NCBI RefSeq assembly: GCF_004364345.1
Contig: NZ_SOCA01000001.1
Location: forward strand, 1,464,391 to 1,528,390
Source of the DNA: Prosthecobacter fusiformis
GTDB lineage: Bacteria > Verrucomicrobiota > Verrucomicrobiia > Verrucomicrobiales > Verrucomicrobiaceae
Length of the DNA stretch: 64,000 bases
Reading direction: 5' to 3'
The notes below the pieces were generated by a model, which did no database searches, was not told the DNA's origin, and saw nothing but the letters and a program-made list of their open reading frames with translations. Made by a program: the position numbers and the translations under genes. Of this stretch, positions 7,317 through 16,747 are shown piece by piece; the first letter of the stretch is position 1; the number at the start of each line of letters is the position of its first letter.

Positions 7317-10300
7317 TCAGATCAGGCTGAGGCTCAGGCTAGGGTCCGTGCCTGCCTGGAACTCCTCCAGGTTAAAAACAAAGTCGCCATCCGGATCATC
7401 CCATGCATCCTGCGGGTCAGAGGAGCTCAGGTTATGCAGTGCCTCCCAATCATTGGGCATGCCATCACCATCCCAGTCGATCACGCAGGGAGGGGTGCCA
7501 GCAATGAACTCCTCACCATTGCTGATGCCATCGTTGTCTGCATCCTGCTCTGCGCTTGCAGCCACGTTCCCCCAGTAATGCATTTCCCAGACATCAGGCA
7601 GGTAGTCCCCGTCGGCAGACCTCAAATCTGCCGCTGTTTCAGTGGAGAGATAACGGCCCAGCAGGGTGGTGGTGGAAGTGGGCCACAGCGGATGATCATC
7701 CCCAAGGCCAGTGGTATTGAACCAATGCAACTCCCACCAGTCCGGCACACTATCACCATCTGTATTGATCCACTCTTCAGCTCCCAATGACGGGGTGCTG
7801 GTGGAGCGGACCTGACCATGGAGATCCCAACCCACACTCCCTGGACTCCCCGAGACATAACAATGAGAGGAGGCCGAAGTGAGGTAACCTTTGGCCGAGA
7901 GCTCGGGATCCTGATCCAGGCTGCCGCCCATGCCCTGAATGAGACTGGAACTGATGGTAACACCGCCTCCAGCAACGGGAGTGGCACTGACATATTGGTC
8001 ATCCCAGATGATGCAGTTCTTCATCAACAGAGTACCGGAAAGATTGGCCACCGCAGCCACGGGGGTATATGGGGAACTACCTTTATAACTGGTAGAATTG
8101 AGGAAGGTACAATGCTCCACATGGACCTCACCGCCCTGATTGGTGAGCGCTCCACCGTAGCTGGATGAAGGGGTACCTGCGCCATTAAGCTGGCTGAGGT
8201 TCACAAAGATGCAGTTGCTAACACGGAACCTAGGGGAGGTACCGGAAGCCGGTGTAAAACGAATGCCACTCGAAGCGCCCGTAAAAGCTACGCCATGGAT
8301 CGCGGTTTCTCCATTGAGTGTCCAACGAACAGTTGTAATGGGGGTTTCGGCATGTGAAGTCCGGGTAGTGACACGCTCACCGACAAAGGCGATTTTTCTG
8401 GCGATGCCAGTCTGACTCAATGCGGTACCGCTGTGCGAGCCTGCGCGTAGCAAAACGGTGCTCCTGTAAGTCGTGCTGGATGGCAACGCAACCATAGCAC
8501 TGGCCAGGGTTTTGAAACGTTTTTCCGCAGGGATGTCCGCCGACAAAGCAGGATCCACAATGGCATCCCAAACTGGTATGCTCACAGCATTGGTAGGCGA
8601 CGTGTTACGAGCAATTTCCCAGGCATTGGGCACCCCATCACCATCCAGATCCAACATGGCATCATTTCCATCCAGAGGATTGAGCCCGTTGGTGACTTCT
8701 GATGAATCAGAAATCCCGTCACCATCGGTGTCTGAGGACCACGGGTTGGTCTGGTTAATGGCCTCCTGGAGATTGGTCAGGCCGTCGCTGTCTGAATCTG
8801 CAAGTGCATTGGAGGCGTTTGTGGCGGCTAGGCCGTGGAGGATTTCCCAGGCATCGGACATGCCGTCTCCGTCGGTATCGGCCAGGAGGGGGGAGGTGCC
8901 GTAGAGGAATTCATCGGCGAGGGTCACCCCATCGTTATCGCCGCTGTCGTCAGCGGGGAGGAGGGCTTGGAGCTGGGCCAAGGTGGCGTTGAGGGGCAGA
9001 TACTGCAGTTCCCACCAGTCCGGCAAGCCGTCGGCATCCAGGTCGCGGGTTTCATCATCGGGACCCAGGCAGGCAAAGAGGATGGAGTAGAGCGGTGAGT
9101 AAAGGGAGCAATCCACATACATGGGACCTGTGCTGGCTGTGGTGGAGGTGCAGACCACGACACCGTCTTTGAGAAAATCCACCTGGGTGCCGACCCGCCG
9201 GATGCGGAAGATGGTGCTGGCGGTGAAAGGGCCGACATCCATATCGGTACCGGTTTCCGGACGCTGGACTTTGGCTCCCGTGGGGTAAAACAGGAAGGCA
9301 TATTCCATGTCAGTATAGGAGCGGCTGTTGTTGGCATAAGTGAGACCCACGCCCGAAACTCCGGCAGTTACGGGTGGCACGGAGAACGTGAGGCTGCCGT
9401 CACCGGGGAGGCTTTCCACACTGATGGCATCTGCATTGTAACCAGCTGCTCCTGAGGTTTTTTGCAGTCCGCCCTGGGAGTCCACGACGGGAGATGTGTT
9501 AATACGGCTAGTCCACGTCACAGCGGCAGCGGGCCAGCTCAGGGCATTGAGCGGATCTGTCCCCAGGCCGTATTCTTGCAGGTGGGTAAAGCCATCGCCC
9601 GGGTCTGGCACGGGAGGGTTTTCCCCGACGGCAAAGTGGGTCATGAAATCATCTTCATCATCACCTGGCAGAAACCTGTCCCGAAGATCTTCAAAGGTAG
9701 GGGCCGGGTGCGGCTGCATGCGTGTGATGTGATAGAGCTCCCAGTCATCCGGCATCTGGTCTTCATCCAGGTCCCCGGTGTAAAGCCGGGCCTCGGTGAT
9801 TTGGCTGTTGACCGTATAAAAGGAGCAGTCCACCAGGAGCGGTGTGGAGGCAGGTATCACCGAGGTGTGATAGACGACGCCATCTTTCAAGTATTCTATC
9901 GTGCCGCCTACGCGGCGGATGGCAAAGCGGGTGTTTTCGTCGTATGCACCCATATTTTTCTTCAGACTGGTTTCTGGATTGGTGCCTTCATGCACACCGG
10001 CCACATTGCTGGTAGTAACCTGGATGCGATATTCCAGATCGGTATTGGCGCGGCCGGTATTCGCATGGGTCAAACCCACGGCCAGATAGCTGCCGCTGCT
10101 GGCGCTGAAGGCGAGTTTTCCAGTTTGATAAATGGTCTTGGAGCCCACGGCATCCGTATTCCAGGCCGTGCCGCCAGGGCTTTTGATCAGACCGCCCTCC
10201 GACCCTGATATATGCTGGGTATAGGTAGAAGGTGTCCAGACCACGGTGGCGTTATAGCTGAGCTGCTCCAGCGGGTGGGTATCGTCCAGGTATTCTTCCA

Positions 10301-11627
10301 GATTGGGCAGACCATCCCCATCAGGATCCGCAGTCGGCAGGAAGCCCTCCAGTGCAGCCAAGGTGGCACCGGCAGGCAGGTGGCGCCGCTCCCATGCATC
10401 CGGCAGGCCATCGTTATCCAGATCCCCGTCATCAATTTTGCACATGGAAATCCGGCTGGATAAGGCCTTCAGCGAGCAATCCACTTTCAGCCGGGCACTG
10501 CTGGGCGTGGTGGAAGTATAGATAACGACGCCGTCCTTGATGAACTGGACCCGACCGGCGATACGACGCAGGCCAAAAACGGTGTTTGGAGTATATTCTC
10601 CCAGGTCGAAACTTGCATCCTCTGGACATTTACCGATGGCCGTGTTCGTCGTCGCAACCTGAATGCCGTATTCCAGATCGGTATTGGCGCGGCTGTCATT
10701 CGCTTCTGTCAATCCCACGATGAGGTCGGAACCAGCGGGGACTTGAAAAACCATCTTGCCGTCTTGGATAAATTCCTGACTGCTCACCGCATCTGCATTC
10801 CAGCCTAAGACACCGGTTTTCTCCAAGCCACCAATGGAATTTAAAAGATTCTGAGTAGCGCTATGGGCGGACCAGCTAACGGCTTCAAAAAAGTCCAGCG
10901 GATCGTTGGGATTACTGTCGTCTGAAAATTCCTGCAAATTGCTGACGCCATCTCCGTCGGCGTCATTTCCAGGCAGAAAGGCCACGAGGTCATTCCAACC
11001 GTGGTCAGGCGGCAAATGTGCCTTTTCCCAGGTATCTGGCAATGTGTCTGCATCCTGGTCACCGTCGATGCTGATGCGGGCGGAGAGCAGGGGATTGTTT
11101 AAATTGTAAAAGCAGCAGTCCACCATCATGATCCCCGCGCTAGGCTTGGCGGAAACATGCATCAGCACGTTGTCTTTATAAAAGGACACGACGCCACCCA
11201 CTCGCCGGATCATGAATTCTGTGTTCGAAGTGAAGGCCCCCAGGTTCAACCCTCCTGTGGAACCGTGATATATTTGTGCCTGTTGGGTGCTAGCTCTGAG
11301 CATGATTGAATGCTCCAGATCTGTGTAACTGCGGTTACTGTTCAGTGGGCTCAGGCCGATGGCCATGTAACTGCCTAACTGCGTTTTAAACTTTACATAG
11401 CCATCCCGAACAAGAACCTGGTGTCCTGAACTGACCGCATCCCCGCTCCAGCTTTCATTGCCGCCCGCCGTCTTTTTTAAACCGCCTTCGGTACCATGTA
11501 GGACCACATTAGGTCCGAGCGTCCATTGGATGAATTCAGATTCTGGACCCGGTGTCTGGGCAGACACCCAGGGTGCGAAGAGAAAAGGGGTAAGCAGGAG
11601 AAGGTACAGAGTACGGATGTGTGTCAT
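7317..11627 (-). CDS. giant secreted multi-module protein with TSP3 repeats and beta-helix
   Basis: About 1436 aa from ATG 11627, chosen because MTHIRTLYLLLLTPFLF begins a proper signal peptide ending VSAQ; in-frame ATGs at 11660 and 11651 are possible. Four similar beta-rich modules (residues about 33-190, 250-396, 460-623, 700-857) each contain GGL-K, W-x-DAV-S, an MAIGL or VGLT-like strand, SYTDLE or ANTDLE, IRRVGG, a KDGVV-type strand and a VDCSLY-type strand, and each is followed by Asp-rich TSP3 repeats. Then come a block of TSP3 repeats (about 863-1013), a probable right-handed beta-helix (about 1016-1286) and a final TSP3 block. It ends SLSLI-TGA, and the frame stays open beyond that stop into the 4917-7277 reading frame. 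Confidence 0.8.
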   Translation of the reverse strand: MTHIRTLYLLLLTPFLFAPWVSAQTPGPESEFIQWTLGPNVVLHGTEGGLKKTAGGNESWSGDAVSSGHQVLVRDGYVKFKTQLGSYMAIGLSPLNSNRSYTDLEHSIMLRASTQQAQIYHGSTGGLNLGAFTSNTEFMIRRVGGVVSFYKDNVLMHVSAKPSAGIMMVDCCFYNLNNPLLSARISIDGDQDADTLPDTWEKAHLPPDHGWNDLVAFLPGNDADGDGVSNLQEFSDDSNPNDPLDFFEAVSWSAHSATQNLLNSIGGLEKTGVLGWNADAVSSQEFIQDGKMVFQVPAGSDLIVGLTEANDSRANTDLEYGIQVATTNTAIGKCPEDASFDLGEYTPNTVFGLRRIAGRVQFIKDGVVIYTSTTPSSARLKVDCSLKALSSRISMCKIDDGDLDNDGLPDAWERRHLPAGATLAALEGFLPTADPDGDGLPNLEEYLDDTHPLEQLSYNATVVWTPSTYTQHISGSEGGLIKSPGGTAWNTDAVGSKTIYQTGKLAFSASSGSYLAVGLTHANTGRANTDLEYRIQVTTSNVAGVHEGTNPETSLKKNMGAYDENTRFAIRRVGGTIEYLKDGVVYHTSVIPASTPLLVDCSFYTVNSQITEARLYTGDLDEDQMPDDWELYHITRMQPHPAPTFEDLRDRFLPGDDEDDFMTHFAVGENPPVPDPGDGFTHLQEYGLGTDPLNALSWPAAAVTWTSRINTSPVVDSQGGLQKTSGAAGYNADAISVESLPGDGSLTFSVPPVTAGVSGVGLTYANNSRSYTDMEYAFLFYPTGAKVQRPETGTDMDVGPFTASTIFRIRRVGTQVDFLKDGVVVCTSTTASTGPMYVDCSLYSPLYSILFACLGPDDETRDLDADGLPDWWELQYLPLNATLAQLQALLPADDSGDNDGVTLADEFLYGTSPLLADTDGDGMSDAWEILHGLAATNASNALADSDSDGLTNLQEAINQTNPWSSDTDGDGISDSSEVTNGLNPLDGNDAMLDLDGDGVPNAWEIARNTSPTNAVSIPVWDAIVDPALSADIPAEKRFKTLASAMVALPSSTTYRSTVLLRAGSHSGTALSQTGIARKIAFVGERVTTRTSHAETPITTVRWTLNGETAIHGVAFTGASSGIRFTPASGTSPRFRVSNCIFVNLSQLNGAGTPSSSYGGALTNQGGEVHVEHCTFLNSTSYKGSSPYTPVAAVANLSGTLLMKNCIIWDDQYVSATPVAGGGVTISSSLIQGMGGSLDQDPELSAKGYLTSASSHCYVSGSPGSVGWDLHGQVRSTSTPSLGAEEWINTDGDSVPDWWELHWFNTTGLGDDHPLWPTSTTTLLGRYLSTETAADLRSADGDYLPDVWEMHYWGNVAASAEQDADNDGISNGEEFIAGTPPCVIDWDGDGMPNDWEALHNLSSSDPQDAWDDPDGDFVFNLEEFQAGTDPSLSLSLI

Positions 11628-12093
11628 AAATGGCCACAATTGAAATTGCATGGCGGGCATCACACACGGCTGCTTAACCCTGATCCGGCTTAAAACACAA
11701 GGACATGAGAGTCAATCTGAATGCACTAGATTGTCCTACTATTTACTGACTTTCTCATTAAGATCCTTTGATCTCATAGAGCGGGGAAACTCTTGGAGGA
11801 CAGGAATCATTGGACTTGAAAATGGGTATGGGGAAAATGGATGAATATTTCCCCATCATGTCTTTCCTCGATATTAAACTATTGATTTCCAATGATTTAT
11901 GATGGGGAGGCATCTCCCCATTTCTTCCCCAGATGGGGATGGTGGGGGGAGGCTGGGTTGGCTTATCCAAAGATGACGGCAGCCGAGTGGCTCATCCAAA
12001 ATCCGTGAAGGAAACCCTGTATTCAAGGAAGATGTGTCCCCACTTAAGACAAGTGGATCAAACTGTGGGTTTAAGATCGCCTACGCACCCCAG
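11628..12093. other. intergenic region upstream of the giant secreted gene
   Basis: No gene seen. The region is AT-rich compared with its flanks and is the likely promoter region of the minus-strand giant gene. It also receives the 3' end of the L,D-transpeptidase gene. It contains a cluster of ATGGGGA palindromes, listed separately. Confidence 0.6.
11828..11938. repeat. cluster of ATGGGGA inverted repeats
   Basis: Three palindromic units lie within 111 bp: atggggaaa (11828-11836) with tttccccat (11848-11856); atggggag (11902-11909) with ctccccat (11914-11921, 4-nt loop); and cccc (11927-11930) with gggg (11935-11938). No T-run follows on either strand, so simple terminators are unlikely. 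Operator sites or a structured leader for the downstream giant gene are possible. Confidence 0.5.
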
Positions 12094-13188
12094 CTATTTC
12101 TTCCAGAAGAGAAGCTTAAAGCCACGTTTGGGCTCAGGATTGGATGGAGGCGGGATCTCGTCGGCTTTTTTGGCTTTAGCGACGATGACAGGCCGGGGGG
12201 TGGGGGCGGGGCCTTCGATGATGACGGTCATGCCTTTGGTGATCAATTTGGCAAGGCGGACGACGTCCCAGTTGGCAGTACGCATGCAGCCGTGGCTGGC
12301 GCTGCGACCGATGGTCTGGCCTTGATTCGTGCCGTGAATGCCGATGCCGGGTTTGTTGAGGCCGATCCACATGACGCCGACGGGGTTATTCGGACCCATG
12401 GGGAGGTTGTAATAGCTGCCGCTGCGTACGCCGTATTCGAGCACGCTTTTATCCCAGCGGAAGGTGGGCATCTGGGCGATGCCGAGGATACGCCAAGTGC
12501 CGGGCGGGGTGGCGAGGTGGCCGCTGCCAGGGGTGATGGGGAGGCTGGCGAGGAGCTTTTCCCCTTCATAGACGCCGAGGAGCTTTTCGCGGGTGTCGAT
12601 CTTGATGATGCGGGGGAGGTATTCGGGGATCTCCGGCAGGCTGGCAATCTGGGTGAGTTCTTCGATGAGGAAGGGCTGGACGTTGGGGACCTTGACGACA
12701 TCACCGGGCTTGAGGGTGCCCATTTTCATGGGGTGATTGAGAAATTCGATGAGCTCCGGGGAGCAATGGAAACGCTCGCTGAGAAATTCGATCAGGGAGT
12801 CATAAGGGAGGTATTTCTTTTTACTCTGAGCGGAAGGCTGGGTGGGGAGGTGGCCGACGTATTGCAGGTCTTCGGGCCGGATGGTGTAAGTGATGATGCT
12901 TTCCCCCACGCTGGAGAGATCTAGGGTATGGTCGCCGATCTCGGTTACGGGTAGACCCAGGGTAGTCTGGTAGCGCTTGAGAGCCTTGGTGGTGAATTCA
13001 CCCGGGCGGCCATCCACTTTGCCGGGGCCGAAGAGATGGGTATCGAGGAAAATTTGCAGGCGCAATATATCCTCCACAGGCTCCGGTGCGGGAGGCAGGG
13101 GATCCGGGATAACGGCCGATGCGGAGACGCACGCGAGGGCAAGCACAGATACAAGCCGGGTCACGGATATGAAAAGGGGGTGTTTCAT
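12094..13188 (-). CDS. L,D-transpeptidase (YkuD) with peptidoglycan-binding region
   Basis: About 364 aa from ATG 13188, with a signal peptide (MKHPLFISVTRLVSVLALAC); a GTG at 13203 is an alternative. The N-terminal part (ILRLQIFLDTHLFGPGKVDG, then TKALKRYQTTLGLP) resembles a PG_binding_1 helical domain, and a LysM-like stretch follows near residue 140-165. The C-terminal YkuD domain has GIHGTN and the catalytic SHGCMR motif (HxxxxxxxxxxSHGCxR). Such enzymes act in the periplasm and cross-link stem peptides 3-3 or attach proteins to peptidoglycan. It is a single gene followed by about 430 bp without genes. Confidence 0.92.
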   Translation of the reverse strand: MKHPLFISVTRLVSVLALACVSASAVIPDPLPPAPEPVEDILRLQIFLDTHLFGPGKVDGRPGEFTTKALKRYQTTLGLPVTEIGDHTLDLSSVGESIITYTIRPEDLQYVGHLPTQPSAQSKKKYLPYDSLIEFLSERFHCSPELIEFLNHPMKMGTLKPGDVVKVPNVQPFLIEELTQIASLPEIPEYLPRIIKIDTREKLLGVYEGEKLLASLPITPGSGHLATPPGTWRILGIAQMPTFRWDKSVLEYGVRSGSYYNLPMGPNNPVGVMWIGLNKPGIGIHGTNQGQTIGRSASHGCMRTANWDVVRLAKLITKGMTVIIEGPAPTPRPVIVAKAKKADEIPPPSNPEPKRGFKLLFWKK

Positions 13189-13505
13189 GGCGAATGGATT
13201 CACCGACGAGGGAACTGGAGGAGTGCCAGAGGCCTGTTAGCTCCTCATAAATCAGGGCCTTCCAAGGTTTGGTCAAGGACGGGGGACGAAGAATATGCGA
13301 ATGAATGCCTACCGGATGAAAATCCGATGCTGGATGATGCTGAACATTCCAGGCACCAGCATATCAGTGAGCACGCGCACAAGGGCCCTTACGAGTGGTG
13401 TTCTCAAAATTATTTGCATATACTCGCAGTATATCCATCGACACGGCCATTTAAATGCTATGTTATTCTTAGTAAAGAACATGTAATTCAACTTTACCAA
13501 TAATC
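13189..13505. other. divergent intergenic region
   Basis: No gene recognised between the L,D-transpeptidase and the PhoD-like gene, which diverge. The right half is AT-rich and holds a short perfect palindrome (13418-13434). Promoters for both genes must lie here, but no consensus box stands out. Confidence 0.5.
13418..13434. promoter_or_regulatory. palindrome, possible operator
   Basis: atatact-cgc-agtatat: perfect 7-bp arms with a 3-bp centre, about 70 bp before the PhoD-like start. The size and position fit a dimeric regulator site. No regulator can be assigned. Confidence 0.3.
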
Positions 13506-14843
13506 ATGTCACGCCTCATTCTTGGACATACGACGAATCATTCTATTAAAATTTGGGTGCGCGGGTCTGCCCGATGGCCTTACGCATTTCTAGATGTATT
13601 GGACTCTGCGGATCAAAAGACTGCTCCTACCCATGTGGCTCTAACCTTAGAAGAAGAATTTTTTACCCATGTAGTGGAATGGAAGGGACTAAGCGCCAAC
13701 AACGCCTACCGGGTAAAGGTCGCTTATGGCAAGGACAAGAAAAGCACGGAGGACGAGCGGGTGCGGGATGCCTACACGGAGGGAAATTTCCGAACTTTTC
13801 CAGAAGCGGATAACGGCGCTGCGTTTACCTTCATGTTGGGCTCTTGCAATTTACATTCCCTGGGATTTATAGAAAAACCTGACCGCGCGTGGATGCAAGT
13901 TTCGTCACTGGCCAAGCATAACGAAGCGCGATTCATGATTCATGCTGGGGACCAGATCTACGCGGACATTCCCCTGAAACCCCAGGCAAGCCTGGAGCAC
14001 TACCGGGACAAGTACCTGGATGCCTGGGATGACTGCACCCCGGCTCGAAAGGCACTGACAGAACTGCCTCACTACATGATCTTGGATGATCATGAGATCA
14101 TCAACAACTTTGATAATGATCTGACAGCGGGAAATGTGGATTATCAGGGGCTGGCGAGGGTGGCGATGAAAGTTTACTGGGAATTTCAACATTCGCACAA
14201 TCCGCATGCCACCGCTGCAGGCTTTCATTATCACTACGACTTTAGTTATGGGCAAACGCAGTTCTTTGTAATGGATACGCGTTACTATCGCGCTTCAGGC
14301 AGCGGGCAGATGATTGATCCCGTGCAGGAAAAGGCACTGCTGAAGTGGCTGTCGGCGCACAAGGACGCTCTTAAATTCATCGTCACCAGTGTGCCGTTCG
14401 TGACAGAGGTGAAAACACCGGAGGCTGACAAATGGTGTGACCCGGCATACGATGGGCAGCGGGGTAGAATTTTGTCCCATATCCTTTCCCATGGAATATC
14501 CAAGGTCGTCTTCCTGACGGGCGACATGCATTCGGCATTGATGGCTACTTTAGATTTTACAGATGCAGCGGGCAGCACGGCCCGGATCTATGAACTGATG
14601 TCCAGCCCCATCAACCAGATCACGCCGGACCTGCCGATGGAGAAACAGTTTATCCCGAGTCTGACACGGAAACTGAAAAACGGCTTCATGATCCACAGTC
14701 AGATTGATAAAAGCTCTTTCTTTGGCAAGAATTCAAACCTGATGGCCATTGAAGTGCCCGGAGACGGTACAGTTCAGTATCGGATCTACCGGACGACCAA
14801 GAGTTCCAACATCCCGGTGAAAACAGGATCTTTCACTCCGTGA
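13506..14843 (+). CDS. PhoD-like phosphodiesterase/alkaline phosphatase
   Basis: 445 aa. The N-terminal 100 residues form a beta-sandwich typical of PhoD proteins (HSIKIWVRGSARWPYAFLDV), followed by a metallophosphatase core: MLGSCN, IHAGDQIYADI, LDDHEIINNFDND, FFVMDTRYYR and LTGDMHSALM. These match the metal-ligand blocks of PhoD/PhoX-type phosphatases, which cleave phosphomono- or phosphodiesters. No signal peptide or Tat motif is visible at the chosen start, so it is probably cytosolic, unlike classical exported PhoD. Single gene. Confidence 0.85.
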   Translation: MSRLILGHTTNHSIKIWVRGSARWPYAFLDVLDSADQKTAPTHVALTLEEEFFTHVVEWKGLSANNAYRVKVAYGKDKKSTEDERVRDAYTEGNFRTFPEADNGAAFTFMLGSCNLHSLGFIEKPDRAWMQVSSLAKHNEARFMIHAGDQIYADIPLKPQASLEHYRDKYLDAWDDCTPARKALTELPHYMILDDHEIINNFDNDLTAGNVDYQGLARVAMKVYWEFQHSHNPHATAAGFHYHYDFSYGQTQFFVMDTRYYRASGSGQMIDPVQEKALLKWLSAHKDALKFIVTSVPFVTEVKTPEADKWCDPAYDGQRGRILSHILSHGISKVVFLTGDMHSALMATLDFTDAAGSTARIYELMSSPINQITPDLPMEKQFIPSLTRKLKNGFMIHSQIDKSSFFGKNSNLMAIEVPGDGTVQYRIYRTTKSSNIPVKTGSFTP

Positions 14844-15038
14844 GAGGCGACTTGATGAGGTTTTCGTGCTGGCTTTTAGACGGATAGACCTATGGGCAAG
14901 ACCATGAACCACTATCTCCTGGGGTCGGGGCGGCGTTCATCTCATCCATGAACTGTTTTCATCCATGTCCTGGCCTGGAGGCTGCATCGCCAGTTGCCAG
15001 GTGTGGGGGGTGCGCTACTCTTCATGCCCTTTCCCATC

Positions 15039-16580
15039 ATGCCTGAACTGGAAAATCCCTTTCAAGAAACTCTCCTCCAGCGTCATCGCGCGGAGCCATG
15101 CACTGTGGTCATCTTTGGCGCCACGGGAGATCTGACTAATCGCAAGCTCATCCCGGCTCTCTATAATGTGGCCGCGGAGGGGGATCTGCCGCCGCAGTTT
15201 AAAGTGGTGGGTTTTGCGCGCCGTGACAAATCGGACGATGTCTTCCGCCAGGAGTTGGAAGAGGGTAACCGCAAGAACAGCCGCCAGGGTCACAGTGATG
15301 AGCTGTGGGCCAGCTTTTCCCAGAGCATCCACTATCACCGCAGCGAGTTTGAGGACCTGGAGGGGTACAAAGCCCTGGCTGAGTTGTTGAACAAATTTGA
15401 CGAAGAGCGCGGAGCACCAGCTAACCGGCTATTTTACCTGGCTTCTGCGCCGGAGGCTTTCAAGCCCATCCTGGAGATGCTGCGGGAAGCGGGGCTGAGC
15501 CAGGGGGTGAACGGCAAATGGGCCCGTGTGGTCTGTGAGAAGCCGTTTGGCAAGGATCTGGCCACTGCACGTGGTCTGAATGAGACGGTCGCGGGCACCT
15601 TTGAAGAAAAGGACACTTACCGCATCGACCATTATCTGGGCAAGGAGACGGCGCAGAACATCATGGTGCTGCGGTTTGCCAATGCGCTGTTTGAGCCGAA
15701 CTGGAACAGTCGATACATTGACCATGTGCAGATCACCTGCGCAGAAAACCTGGGCATGGAAGGCGGACGTGGGGGTTACTATGACACGGCGGGTGCGCTG
15801 CGTGACATGGTGCAGAACCATCTTTTCCAATTGCTGTCCCTGGTGGCCATGGAACCGCCGACGGACCTGAGCGCGGACAGTGTGCGTGATGAGAAAGTGA
15901 AAGTGATTCGTGCGCTGCGCCCTCTCGTGGGTCCGGAGGCCGTGGGTGCAAACGTGATCCGTGCACAATATACCGCAGGCAGTGTGGATGGTGTGTCCCG
16001 GGTGGGCTACCGGCAAGAAGACCGGGTAAACCCGGAATCCAAGACGGAGGCCTACGTGGCACTGCGCCTTTTTGTGGATACGTGGCGCTGGCAGGGCGTG
16101 CCCTTCTACATCCGCGTGGGCAAGCAACTGCCGAAGAAGGCAACGGAGATCAGTGTACATTTCAAAAAGCCGCCGCAGGTTCCTTTCGCCACGGCACGCC
16201 TGCCGGGGAGCAGTGAAAACACGCTGGTGATCCGCATCCAGCCGGATGAGGGCATCGCCCTGCGCATCCTGTGCAAACAGCCTGGCCAGGCCCTGTCCAT
16301 GCAGCAGGTGAAGATGGATTTCCGCTACAGCGGCAGCTTCGGCAAAGCCAGCCCGGAGGCCTATGAGCGCCTGCTGCTGGATGCGATGGCGGGCGATGCG
16401 ACCCTCTTTGCCCGCCGTGACGAGGTGGAAAGCGCATGGAAGTTCATTGATGAACTTGAACACGCTTGGCATAAATCACCCAATCCGCCGCCGATGTGCG
16501 AATACCCTGCGGGCTCGTGGGGCCCGAAAGAAGCGGATGATCTTCTGCGCCAGGATGGGCGGGAGTGGCGGCTGCTGTGA
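15039..16580 (+). CDS. zwf: glucose-6-phosphate 1-dehydrogenase
   Basis: 513 aa from ATG 15039 (MPELENPFQ...); in-frame ATGs at 15024 and 14994 would give longer N-termini. Diagnostic motifs: NADP-binding FGATGDLTNRKL near the start, EKPFG, and the active-site RIDHYLGKE, followed by NIMVLRFAN. It catalyses oxidation of glucose-6-phosphate to 6-phosphogluconolactone, the entry step of the oxidative pentose phosphate pathway. An opcA-like gene follows 167 bp downstream on the same strand and probably assists it. Confidence 0.96.
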   Translation: MPELENPFQETLLQRHRAEPCTVVIFGATGDLTNRKLIPALYNVAAEGDLPPQFKVVGFARRDKSDDVFRQELEEGNRKNSRQGHSDELWASFSQSIHYHRSEFEDLEGYKALAELLNKFDEERGAPANRLFYLASAPEAFKPILEMLREAGLSQGVNGKWARVVCEKPFGKDLATARGLNETVAGTFEEKDTYRIDHYLGKETAQNIMVLRFANALFEPNWNSRYIDHVQITCAENLGMEGGRGGYYDTAGALRDMVQNHLFQLLSLVAMEPPTDLSADSVRDEKVKVIRALRPLVGPEAVGANVIRAQYTAGSVDGVSRVGYRQEDRVNPESKTEAYVALRLFVDTWRWQGVPFYIRVGKQLPKKATEISVHFKKPPQVPFATARLPGSSENTLVIRIQPDEGIALRILCKQPGQALSMQQVKMDFRYSGSFGKASPEAYERLLLDAMAGDATLFARRDEVESAWKFIDELEHAWHKSPNPPPMCEYPAGSWGPKEADDLLRQDGREWRLL

Positions 16581-16747
16581 CCATATCCACCCTCATGATC
16601 TAAAAGCTTTTGTTTTATCTGATGAAGCCATGAAAGCGACTCTTCTGGGCAACATCGTCGAGGTCCAAGTTTCATACACGACAGCGTCCCCATGCGCCGG
16701 GATCCAAAGTGGATTCGGCACGAACTGAAACGCTTTCTTTAATTCTC

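Noticed and set aside
4917..7319. TGA at 7317-7319 as a selenocysteine codon
   Set aside because: No convincing SECIS-like hairpin follows the stop, and the position (after a SLSLI tail) is not an active-site context.
15429..16472. 347-codon frame antisense to zwf
   Set aside because: Shadow of a highly conserved gene; no motif of its own.
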